From contig CAMENQ010000185.1 of the NCBI GenBank assembly GCA_945928585.1, positions 1 through 5,173 on the forward strand: a stretch of DNA of 5,173 bases, given 5' to 3'. The translations under genes and the position numbers were made by a program. This DNA comes from an uncultured Roseburia sp. Lineage in GTDB: Bacteria; Bacillota; Clostridia; Lachnospirales; Lachnospiraceae. A model generated the notes under the pieces. That model was not told the origin of the DNA. It ran no database searches and worked only from the letters and a program-made list of their open reading frames with translations. This document shows, piece by piece, positions 1 to 5,140 of the stretch (the first letter of the stretch is position 1; the number at the start of each line of letters is the position of its first letter).

Positions 1-191
1 CAAAGACCTATTATTATAAATAATTTTTCTGATAAATGAATTTTATTTACAATAAAACAGCATAAAAATATGTTTAGACTGCAAAGTACCACCATTATCC
101 AGACATTTTTCAGTTTAGACTGTGATATTATTTTTGCAAGCATTGCCCATGCCGTATATGTAATTAATAATAAAAATATATATTCCCTCAT
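1..191 (-). CDS. Membrane protein N-terminus, probable sensor histidine kinase of an agr-like system (partial, runs off left edge)
   Basis: An open frame of 63 codons starts at 191 and reaches the left edge without a stop. The start is chosen because AGGTG, the 3' part of a Shine-Dalgarno sequence, lies 4 bases upstream (196-200). A later in-frame Met at residue 17 has no such site. The translation is strongly hydrophobic: helix 1 at about residues 4-22 (YIFLLLITYTAWAMLAKII), a short basic stretch (SQSKLKN), helix 2 at about 31-49, then a third hydrophobic run from about residue 57 at the edge. Multi-helix N-termini of this kind are typical of AgrC/GHKL-type sensor kinases. The gene sits directly downstream of a LytTR response regulator, which is the usual arrangement of such pairs. 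The kinase function is inferred from context only, because no catalytic motif is inside the window. Another membrane protein, such as a permease, remains possible. Confidence 0.68.
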   Translation of the reverse strand, partial: MREYIFLLLITYTAWAMLAKIISQSKLKNVWIMVVLCSLNIFLCCFIVNKIHLSEKLFIIIGL

Positions 192-195
192 ATTG

Positions 196-200
196 CACCT
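196..200 (-). promoter_or_regulatory. Ribosome binding site of the partial membrane protein gene
   Basis: AGGTG on the minus strand lies 4 bases before the ATG at 191. It matches the 3' portion of the full AGGAGGTG sequence, for which a short spacer is expected. It decides the start codon in favour of 191 over the internal Met codon 17. Confidence 0.55.
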
Positions 201-212
201 GTTTATTTATTT

Positions 213-247
213 TTATACGAAACTGCACTTTTAGCAGCTTCGTATAA
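213..247 (-). other. Intercistronic hairpin between response regulator and membrane protein genes
   Basis: Positions 213-226 and 234-247 form a 14-bp stem around a 7-base loop. On the minus-strand RNA all pairs form, with one G-U wobble. On the plus strand the same position is an A-C mismatch, so the structure favours leftward RNA. It begins 4 bases after the response regulator stop and ends 12 bases before the next gene's ribosome binding site. The bases after it on the minus strand are A-rich (AAATAAATAAAC), not a U-tract, so it is a poor intrinsic terminator in that direction. A role as an mRNA processing or 3'-end protecting element that sets the ratio of the two proteins is an inference. 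Rightward it is followed by a U-rich stretch and could stop antisense transcripts. Confidence 0.6.
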
Positions 248-251
248 TCTT

Positions 252-950
252 TTATCTTTTATTATATAAATCGTACTCCATATATGATTTCTCAAAAGAC
301 TTCTTCCTGTCTCTTGCCACCTTGATTTTTTCACCGTTTAAATCAATTATTCCCTTTTCATAGCCTGTCACTGCCAAAAAGCTTATAACAGTCTTTCTGT
401 CTGTCTGAAAAAATAAGGATAAATCCAGTTCATTCATCATATTTTTTAATGATGTTTCTTTTCTGAAAACATTATCTAATGCCTGTATGCATACATATCC
501 GTTATATGCTGTTATTTTTTCTATATCTTTTTCCATTATTGTATACAGGTTTCTGCTGTTGTACACCTGAAGCTGCCGTTTTCCTATAGTTTTTTTCTTT
601 ATTATGTCAAGGGAAATCCTTACATCTTCTTCCTTATATGGCTTTGTTATAAAATCTTTTACGCCTATATGAATGCTTTCCCTTATTTTTTCACTGTGAC
701 CTGTAGCCATAATAATTATTATTTCAGAATTTTTCTCCATAAGGCTTCGGCCGATTTCAATGCCGTCCTCATTTGGCATTTCAATATCTAAAAATACTGC
801 GTCATCATCATCTGTGCTTTCCAAAAGTTCCTTCCCTGATGTAACTGTTTTTATATTAATTTCCATACCCTTTTCAGAAGCTATGGATTCGATAACTTCT
901 TTTAAATTTTCAGCCACAGGAAGCTCATCATCGCAAATACATATATTCAT
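252..950 (-). CDS. LytTR-family response regulator (AgrA/LytR type)
   Basis: This is a 232-residue cytoplasmic transcription factor of a two-component system. The receiver domain spans about residues 1-120: acidic pair D7/D8 in ICDDE, phospho-acceptor D55 in FLDIEMP, switch Thr T83 in MATGH, and conserved K103 in TKP. A LytTR DNA-binding domain follows at about 125-230. It has the expected pattern of I.KI.AYNGYV early, then ETSLKNMMNEL (166-175) and a basic stretch before the C-terminus. Length is normal for the family and all phosphorylation residues are present. The start at 950 is supported by GGAGAAG (959-965) 8 bases upstream. The gene starts 41 bp after the toxin stop with no clear promoter of its own, and the probable kinase gene follows 60 bp downstream. 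Family members commonly control peptide-signalled behaviour such as quorum sensing or bacteriocins. The target here cannot be read from the window. Confidence 0.93.
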   Translation of the reverse strand: MNICICDDELPVAENLKEVIESIASEKGMEINIKTVTSGKELLESTDDDDAVFLDIEMPNEDGIEIGRSLMEKNSEIIIIMATGHSEKIRESIHIGVKDFITKPYKEEDVRISLDIIKKKTIGKRQLQVYNSRNLYTIMEKDIEKITAYNGYVCIQALDNVFRKETSLKNMMNELDLSLFFQTDRKTVISFLAVTGYEKGIIDLNGEKIKVARDRKKSFEKSYMEYDLYNKR

Positions 951-991
951 TTATTATACTTCTCCATTTTTTGCATATCATAAATATTATA

Positions 992-1327
992 TTATAAATT
1001 ATTCTCTCTTAAATACTTCTGATACATCTCCTCAATACGTTCCAAATCTTCCTTACGTAAATCTCCAATCTTAAAAATAAAACTTTCCTGAGAAAGTAAA
1101 AATACTTTTGAAACTCTTGCTGTTGATGCCAATCTGAGATTGGCTTCCTGCCAATATAAGATTGGTGTATCATACGGGTCTTGTTTTCTTGGTGAATGTT
1201 TTGTGATTTTTACAGCTAAAACCCCTAGAGTATTCTCATCTAATACAATAACCGGTCTGTTAATAGTCTGCGAATTATCCTCTTCTAATGGAAACTCTAC
1301 AAACCAGACTTCTCCTTTGTTGTACAT
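992..1327 (-). CDS. Type II toxin, MazF/PemK-like endoribonuclease
   Basis: The protein has 111 residues, the usual size for MazF/PemK toxins, which cut RNA at short specific sequences and arrest growth. The family signature is visible: GEVWFVEFP (5-13), the loop ending in NRPVIVL with the conserved Arg R24 and Pro P25, then VKITKH with a Thr (T42) where the family has its second active-site residue. The C-terminal part (ARVSKVFLLS...IGDLRKEDLERI) also fits the fold. The usual G.EQ.G.RP loop is changed here to S-Q-T-I-N-R-P, so the family call is sure but cleavage specificity is unknown. The start lies 2 bases after the antitoxin stop. The only ribosome binding site is a GAGGGG (1337-1342) inside the last antitoxin codons, which suggests translational coupling to the antitoxin. 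No lesion is seen, so it should be active. Confidence 0.85.
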   Translation of the reverse strand: MYNKGEVWFVEFPLEEDNSQTINRPVIVLDENTLGVLAVKITKHSPRKQDPYDTPILYWQEANLRLASTARVSKVFLLSQESFIFKIGDLRKEDLERIEEMYQKYLRENNL

Positions 1328-1329
1328 AG

Positions 1330-1644
1330 TTAAATACCCCTCTCTTTTTTCATCTGTTCAAACATATCATCCCATTCTGTTTCATCTCTCCATTCATCAT
1401 CTTTATCAATAACTGCTTTTCCTTCAGAATTATATTTTGTATTTTTCATTGCAAGCTGATATGTTTTTTTATCATAATTTCCGTTGATCAGTCTAGGCTG
1501 AAATGGCAAAGCCTGTTCTCTTACTGCCTGCTTAGCTGCAAGCGTAAAGAATGTCGTCATATCCATTCCAAGATTAGACATTAAATCTTGAAGCTGCATT
1601 TTTAATTTTTCATCAATTCTCATTGTTACATTTGTGTTTGCCAT
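1330..1644 (-). CDS. RelB/DinJ-family antitoxin
   Basis: This 104-residue antitoxin probably neutralises the MazF-like toxin encoded 2 bases downstream. The N-terminal part (about 4-48) is a ribbon-helix-helix DNA-binding domain: TNVTMRIDEKLK strand, then LMSNLGMDMTTFFTLAAKQAVRE helices, ending in the ALPFQP turn typical of DinJ/RelB. The remainder (about 50-104) is charged, very acidic near 80-95 and Trp-containing. It is the likely toxin-binding and proteolytically labile segment. The start at 1644 has a good AAGGAGTG site 5 bases upstream. Such proteins usually repress their own operon by binding a palindrome, and a perfect one lies at 1699-1714 next to the promoter. RelB/DinJ antitoxins are classically paired with RelE/YafQ toxins, so the MazF partner makes this a hybrid module. 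Confidence 0.88.
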   Translation of the reverse strand: MANTNVTMRIDEKLKMQLQDLMSNLGMDMTTFFTLAAKQAVREQALPFQPRLINGNYDKKTYQLAMKNTKYNSEGKAVIDKDDEWRDETEWDDMFEQMKKERGI

Positions 1645-1667
1645 AATATCACTCCTTCCTTATTAAT

Positions 1668-1696
1668 ATTATAGTTTCCATTCTCGTCTTTGTCAA
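1668..1696 (-). promoter_or_regulatory. Consensus sigma-A promoter of the toxin-antitoxin operon
   Basis: On the minus strand, TTGACA (1691-1696) and TATAAT (1668-1673) are separated by exactly 17 bases. Both boxes and the spacer are perfect consensus. The predicted start near 1661 leaves a leader of about 17 bases that is almost wholly ribosome binding site. So strong a promoter would need tight repression, which fits an autoregulated toxin-antitoxin operon. Confidence 0.85.
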
Positions 1697-1698
1697 TA

Positions 1699-1714
1699 CA
1701 TTGTTATAACAATG
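1699..1714. promoter_or_regulatory. Perfect 16-bp palindrome, candidate antitoxin operator
   Basis: CATTGTTATAACAATG is a perfect inverted repeat of 8-bp arms without spacer. It sits 2 bp upstream of the -35 box of the toxin-antitoxin promoter. Ribbon-helix-helix antitoxins usually bind such palindromes with their toxin, so this is the best operator candidate. Its placement upstream of -35, and not over -10, is slightly unusual for simple repression. Binding itself is inferred. Confidence 0.6.
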
Positions 1715-1742
1715 CACAAGACTTTTATTAAAGTTTTAATTT

Positions 1743-1783
1743 AAAAATGCAAAAATAGCTTTTACGTCTATTTTTGCATTTTT
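1743..1783 (-). terminator. leuS: Intrinsic terminator after leuS, possibly bidirectional
   Basis: Positions 1743-1758 and 1768-1783 form a perfect 16-bp stem around a 9-base loop, 36 bp downstream of the leuS stop. On the minus strand the 3' arm ends in a run of five U. On the plus strand a run of six T (1779-1784) closes the hairpin, so it can work both ways. It insulates the toxin-antitoxin promoter from leuS transcription. The stem is AT-rich, with only four G-C pairs, but it is long. Confidence 0.85.
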
Positions 1784-1819
1784 TACATATCATATTTAAT
1801 ATTATATTGATGCTGTAAT

Positions 1820-4228
1820 TTATTTAGCAACAATGTTTACAATTCTTCCCGGAACATATATTTCCTTTACTACGTTTCCGCTAAGCTTATCTCCAAGTGC
1901 TTCCTTCGCCTTAGCAATAACGTCGTCCTTTGCCATATCCTTATCTATGTCCATTGTAACCTTTGTTTTTCCGTTTATCTGAACTGCTATTTCTATTGTA
2001 GACTCTACAGTCTTTGCCTCGTCATATTCAGGCCATTTAGCTTCGTACAGTCTTCCGCCATAGTTCATTGTCTCCCAAAGTTCCTCTGTCATATGAGGCG
2101 CTACAGGGTTTAACAGTGTAATGAGAGTCTTAAATTCGCCTCTTGTTACCTTACCTGCCTTATAGAAATCATTTATAAGAGACATCATTGCTGCAATAGC
2201 CGTATTAAACTTAAGGTTTTCAAAATCATAAGATACCTTCTTAATGGTCTGGTGCATCTTTGTTTCCATTTCTTTTGAGTAGCTGTCTTCATCAGTCATT
2301 ATGTCCTGAAGCTTCCATACTCTCTCCAAAAATCTTCTACAGCCCTTTACACCCTCCTGTGACCATGATGCACTTAAATCAAATGCTCCGATAAACATCT
2401 CATAAGTACGAAGTGTATCTGCTCCAAATTCATTTACTATATCGTCAGGATTTACTACGTTTCCTCTTGACTTTGACATCTTTTCGCCGTTTTCACCGAG
2501 TATCATGCCATGGGATGTTCTTTTCTGATATGGCTCCTTTGTTGGCACTATTCCATTGTCATATAAAAATCTGTGCCAGAATCTTGAATAAAGAAGGTGA
2601 AGTGTAGTATGCTCCATTCCTCCGTTATACCAGTCTACAGGCAGCCAGTACTTAAGTGCTTCTTTGCTTGCAAGCTCTTTTGTATTTTTAGGGTCTGTAT
2701 ATCTTAAGAAATACCATGATGAGCCTGCCCACTGAGGCATGGTGTCTGTCTCTCTCTTTGCAGGGCCTCCGCAGCATGGACATGTGGTGTTTACCCAGTC
2801 TGTCATGGCTGCCAAAGGTGATTCACCGTCATCTGTAGGCATATAGCTTTCTACCTCAGGAAGTAAAAGCGGTAAATCCTTTTCTGAAAGAGGTACATAT
2901 CCGCATTTTTCACATTTTACAATAGGGATAGGCTCGCCCCAGTATCTCTGTCTTGAAAATACCCAGTCACGAAGTTTGTAATTTACCTTGCTGTGTCCGA
3001 TTCCTTTTTCTTCAAGATATTCTATTATTTTAGCCTTTGCTTCCTTTACTTCAAGTCCGTTTAAGAACTCTGAATTTACAAGCTTGCCTGTAGCTACATC
3101 CGTAAATGCTGCCTCCTGCACATTTTCACCGCCTGCTACTACCTCTATAATAGGAAGTCCGAATTTCTTCGCAAACTCCCAGTCTCTTTCATCATGGGCA
3201 GGAACTGCCATTATGGCACCTGTACCATATGACATAAGAACATAGTCAGAAATCCATATAGGAATTTCCTTGCCATTTACAGGATTTACGGCTGATATGC
3301 CGCCAAGAACAACACCTGTCTTTTCCTTAGCCAGCTCTGTACGCTCAAAATCTGATTTTTTTGAAGCCATTTCCCTGTAGGCTGTTATGTCATCCCAGTT
3401 TGTTATCTCGTCTTTATATTTGTCAATAAGCGGATGCTCAGGTGATACTACCATATATGTGGCACCAAATAATGTATCCGGTCTTGTGGTGTATACTGTA
3501 AGCTTTTCATCCTTATCCTTAAGCTTAAAATCTACTTCTGCACCCTGTGAACGTCCTATCCAGTTTTTCTGTGATACCTTTACCTTCTCAATGTAATCTA
3601 CTTCATCAAGTCCTTCTATAAGCTTTTCTGCATAATCGGTAATCTTAAGCATCCACTGGCTCTTTACTTTTCTTACAACCTCGCTTCCGCATCTCTCACA
3701 GACACCGTTTACTACTTCCTCATTTGCAAGACCAACCTTACATGATGTACACCAGTTTATAGGCATCTCTTTCTTGTATGCAAGTCCGGCATTAAAAAGT
3801 TTTAAGAATATCCACTGTGTCCAGTGATAATATTCAGGGTCTGTTGTATTTATTTCTCTGTCCCAGTCAAAGGAATAGCCAAGTGAATGAAGCTGCTCCT
3901 TAAATCTTTTTACATTGTTTGCCGTAACTATCTTTGGATGTATTTTATTCTTTATGGCATAATTTTCTGTAGGAAGTCCGAATGCATCCCAGCCCATAGG
4001 GTAAAGTACATTATATCCCTGCATTCTGCGTTTTCTTGCTACTATATCAAGCGCAGTATATGGTCTTGGATGTCCTACGTGAAGTCCCTGTCCTGACGGA
4101 TATGGAAACTCTACAAGTGCATAGAATTTTGGCTTGCTGTAGTCATCTGTTGCAGCAAATGATTTCTCGTCATCCCATATTTTCTGCCATTTTTTCTCTA
4201 TTACTTTCGGGTTATACATTTTTTCCAT
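1820..4228 (-). CDS. leuS: Leucyl-tRNA synthetase
   Basis: This class I synthetase (802 residues, full length for bacterial LeuRS) charges tRNA-Leu with leucine in the cytoplasm and edits mischarged products. The catalytic core shows HVGH (50-53, the HIGH motif) after FPYPSGQGL, and KMSKS (583-587). A first zinc-type knuckle has C160/C163/C177/C180, and a second cluster has C439/C442/C483/C486. The CP1 editing domain lies at about 225-420, with TTRPDT (247-252, including the specificity Thr T252) and [15 protein letters not shown] (335-349, including the conserved Asp D349). [18 protein letters not shown] (533-550) is the conserved core segment. The anticodon-binding helical domain (about 650-740) and the small C-terminal domain (about 745-802) are intact, so cognate editing should work. 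The start at 4228 has a perfect AGGAGG (4235-4240) 6 bases upstream, preferred over Met 4. The gene has its own promoter but can also be read from the hydrolase upstream. Confidence 0.98.
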   Translation of the reverse strand: MEKMYNPKVIEKKWQKIWDDEKSFAATDDYSKPKFYALVEFPYPSGQGLHVGHPRPYTALDIVARKRRMQGYNVLYPMGWDAFGLPTENYAIKNKIHPKIVTANNVKRFKEQLHSLGYSFDWDREINTTDPEYYHWTQWIFLKLFNAGLAYKKEMPINWCTSCKVGLANEEVVNGVCERCGSEVVRKVKSQWMLKITDYAEKLIEGLDEVDYIEKVKVSQKNWIGRSQGAEVDFKLKDKDEKLTVYTTRPDTLFGATYMVVSPEHPLIDKYKDEITNWDDITAYREMASKKSDFERTELAKEKTGVVLGGISAVNPVNGKEIPIWISDYVLMSYGTGAIMAVPAHDERDWEFAKKFGLPIIEVVAGGENVQEAAFTDVATGKLVNSEFLNGLEVKEAKAKIIEYLEEKGIGHSKVNYKLRDWVFSRQRYWGEPIPIVKCEKCGYVPLSEKDLPLLLPEVESYMPTDDGESPLAAMTDWVNTTCPCCGGPAKRETDTMPQWAGSSWYFLRYTDPKNTKELASKEALKYWLPVDWYNGGMEHTTLHLLYSRFWHRFLYDNGIVPTKEPYQKRTSHGMILGENGEKMSKSRGNVVNPDDIVNEFGADTLRTYEMFIGAFDLSASWSQEGVKGCRRFLERVWKLQDIMTDEDSYSKEMETKMHQTIKKVSYDFENLKFNTAIAAMMSLINDFYKAGKVTRGEFKTLITLLNPVAPHMTEELWETMNYGGRLYEAKWPEYDEAKTVESTIEIAVQINGKTKVTMDIDKDMAKDDVIAKAKEALGDKLSGNVVKEIYVPGRIVNIVAK

Positions 4229-4249
4229 GATTTTCCTCCTGCGGTTACT

Positions 4250-4277
4250 GTTTTAATGCTTAATGCAATTCTGTCAA
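4250..4277 (-). promoter_or_regulatory. leuS: Possible second leuS promoter
   Basis: TTGACA (4272-4277) is followed 16 bases later by TAAAAC (4250-4255), a 4-of-6 match to the -10 consensus. Transcription would start only a few bases before the leuS ribosome binding site. The -35 box overlaps the 3' arm of the leader hairpin, so it may be only part of that structure. Confidence 0.25.
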
Positions 4278-4298
4278 CTGTCGGATTAAACGACAATT
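4276..4298 (-). other. leuS: Hairpin in the short leuS leader
   Basis: On the minus-strand RNA, AATTGTCG (4291-4298) pairs with CGACAGTT (4276-4283) around a 7-base loop. This gives 8 bp with one U-G wobble. The predicted transcript from the promoter at 4310-4338 would begin only a few bases before it, so it may be a 5'-end stabilising hairpin or an operator dyad. It has no U-tract after it and does not look like a terminator. Confidence 0.45.
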
Positions 4299-4309
4299 CA
4301 TATCTTTTA

Positions 4310-4338
4310 ATTTTAGGCATTATGTAGGGTTTTGTCAA
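4310..4338 (-). promoter_or_regulatory. leuS: Sigma-A promoter of leuS
   Basis: TTGACA (4333-4338) and TAAAAT (4310-4315, 5 of 6) are separated by 17 bases. The -35 box begins 6 bp after the hydrolase stop codon. The predicted start near 4303 gives a leader of about 75 bases to the leuS ATG. Confidence 0.7.
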
Positions 4339-4344
4339 TGGTTT

Positions 4345-4893
4345 TTAAACAAACTTCTCTATTATCTCCTGCACCCTGCCTATTATATCAAGGCTTTCTT
4401 TCACGTCATCCGTCTCCATACTGTGTCCAAGGCCTTCTAACTGATAAAGCTTAACTCCTTTTTCATCACAGAAGCTTTTTAGTGCGTCCTTGTCCAAAAA
4501 TCGGTCATTTGTTCCTGCTATAACTATACTGTCCTTCCCTTCTATGTATGGCAGTGTTTCAGGAAGCGGCGTAATATAAACATTTCTTATGTTTTTAAGC
4601 TTAAGTGTTTCCCTTGCATAACCTGCCATAACAGTACCTACGCTTTTTGATACAAAAACCACCTCATCATAATTTTCCAGTTCCTTTGCCTGTATTGTAG
4701 CTATAACGTAATCTTTTGCATTTTCTATGTCCTCAGGTATGGTGGTATTGTTTTTCTCCTCCCTGTGTCTGGCATAATGCAGAAATGCCCTGTCATATCC
4801 TTTCTTGCTGCATACAAAATCTGCAAAGTATAAAAGCGGACAGTCTACGCTGTATCTTCTCCCCGGAAAAAATACTGCTATCTTTTTACCCAT
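4345..4893 (-). CDS. Small alpha/beta hydrolase-like protein
   Basis: This 182-residue protein without signal peptide is probably a cytoplasmic alpha/beta-fold hydrolase. The core pattern is visible: an N-terminal strand (KKIAVFFPG), a strand then nucleophile elbow EVVFVSKSVGT (77-87) with likely nucleophile S84, a strand DSIVIAGTND with likely acid D130, and LEGLGHSME with catalytic His H157 near the C-terminus. The elbow reads S-K-S-V-G, so the first Gly of the classic GxSxG is Ser. All three candidate catalytic residues are present. It is near the low end of family size, with only a small cap region. The substrate cannot be told. The start at 4893 has AGGAGAG (4901-4907) 7 bases upstream. 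It lies 116 bp upstream of leuS on the same strand with no terminator between, so partial co-transcription is likely. I know of no functional reason for that linkage. Confidence 0.78.
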   Translation of the reverse strand: MGKKIAVFFPGRRYSVDCPLLYFADFVCSKKGYDRAFLHYARHREEKNNTTIPEDIENAKDYVIATIQAKELENYDEVVFVSKSVGTVMAGYARETLKLKNIRNVYITPLPETLPYIEGKDSIVIAGTNDRFLDKDALKSFCDEKGVKLYQLEGLGHSMETDDVKESLDIIGRVQEIIEKFV

Positions 4894-4943
4894 TATTTAT
4901 CTCTCCTTTTTATTTTATTAACGCCAAAAGGCCTCATGAATAT

Positions 4944-4961
4944 CTGTTTAAAATAAAACAG
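4944..4961. repeat. Short inverted repeat in hydrolase leader
   Basis: CTGTTT (4944-4949) and AAACAG (4956-4961) form a perfect 6-bp inverted repeat with a 6-base AT-only centre. It would lie near the 5' end of the hydrolase transcript predicted from the promoter at 4970-4998. It could be an operator or a small RNA hairpin, and nothing distinguishes the two. Confidence 0.35.
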
Positions 4962-4962
4962 C

Positions 4963-4984
4963 AAGGTATATTGTACCTTTTTTT
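4963..4984 (+). terminator. Weak terminator-like hairpin with T-run, overlapping the hydrolase promoter
   Basis: AAGGTA (4963-4968) and TACCTT (4974-4979) form a 6-bp stem with a 5-base loop, followed by T residues through 4984 on the plus strand. No plus-strand gene precedes it. The dyad overlaps the -10 box of the leftward hydrolase promoter, so it may instead be an operator or chance. Confidence 0.25.
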
Positions 4985-4998
4985 GCCATACAATACAA
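4970..4998 (-). promoter_or_regulatory. Probable promoter of the hydrolase gene
   Basis: On the minus strand, TTGTAT (4993-4998, a weak -35) and TACAAT (4970-4975, 5 of 6 of the -10) are 17 bases apart. The leader to the ATG would be about 70 bases. An overlapping alternative shifted by 5 bases (TTGTAT, then TATACC) also has a 17-base spacer. Confidence 0.4.
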
Positions 4999-5013
4999 GT
5001 TACTTTCACTTTT

Positions 5014-5044
5014 TTTACACAAATTTAATTTAATATGTTATAAT
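5014..5044 (+). promoter_or_regulatory. Rightward promoter with extended -10
   Basis: TTTACA (5014-5019, 5 of 6) is followed 19 bases later by a perfect TATAAT (5039-5044). The -10 is preceded by TG one base upstream, which makes an extended -10 that tolerates the long spacer. Transcription would start near 5051 and leave the window. Its -35 lies 15 bp from the -35 of the leftward hydrolase promoter, giving back-to-back divergent promoters. Confidence 0.5.
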
Positions 5045-5050
5045 TTTAAT

Positions 5051-5076
5051 TAGGTGTCGTGTTAATCTGACACTTA
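5051..5076 (+). repeat. Dyad A (GTGTC-N10-GACAC) at the rightward transcript start
   Basis: Positions 5051-5058 pair with 5069-5076 (8 bp, one G-T wobble) around a 10-base centre containing TTAA. It begins at the predicted start of the rightward transcript. The GTGTC/GACAC arms match dyad B at 5114-5140. It could be a DNA operator or an RNA hairpin. Confidence 0.5.
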
Positions 5077-5113
5077 CAGTTTTACAAAAAAATGTAGTTT
5101 TTCTCATATGGGT

Positions 5114-5140
5114 TTTGTGTCTGCGCAAACCTGACACAAA
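5114..5140 (+). repeat. Dyad B (TTTGTGTC-N11-GACACAAA)
   Basis: TTTGTGTC (5114-5121) and GACACAAA (5133-5140) form a perfect 8-bp inverted repeat with an 11-base centre. The right half, AACCTGACACAAAC (5128-5141), resembles AATCTGACACTTAC of dyad A (5064-5077), with 11 of 14 bases identical. The loop bases TGCGCA can also pair with 5161-5166 downstream. Confidence 0.55.

Noticed and set aside
72..122. Direct repeat GTTTAGACTG at 72-81 and 113-122, resembling LytTR-type binding sites and spaced about four helical turns
   Set aside because: Both copies lie inside the coding sequence of the partial membrane protein in different frames. The spacing is twice that usual for LytTR site pairs, and no fitting promoter follows. 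Coincidence is the simpler reading.
953..982. TATAAT-like boxes just upstream of the response regulator
   Set aside because: The TATAAT at 953-958 lies between the ribosome binding site and the ATG. The TATGAT at 977-982 has no -35 partner at a suitable distance.
760..1412. Plus-strand open frames over the response regulator and toxin-antitoxin genes
   Set aside because: They are antisense shadows of well-supported minus-strand genes, with low-complexity Ser/Phe-rich translations and no ribosome binding sites.
1721..1734. ACTTT-TATT-AAAGT inverted repeat next to the leuS terminator
   Set aside because: Only a 5-bp AT-rich stem in AT-rich DNA, as expected by chance.
2413..4230. Several plus-strand open frames inside leuS
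   Set aside because: All are antisense to an intact, fully recognisable leuS and show no family features of their own.
4716..5033. Plus-strand frame of 105 codons over the hydrolase 5' end and upstream region
   Set aside because: It runs antisense through the hydrolase N-terminus and then through promoter DNA. No ribosome binding site and no recognisable protein.
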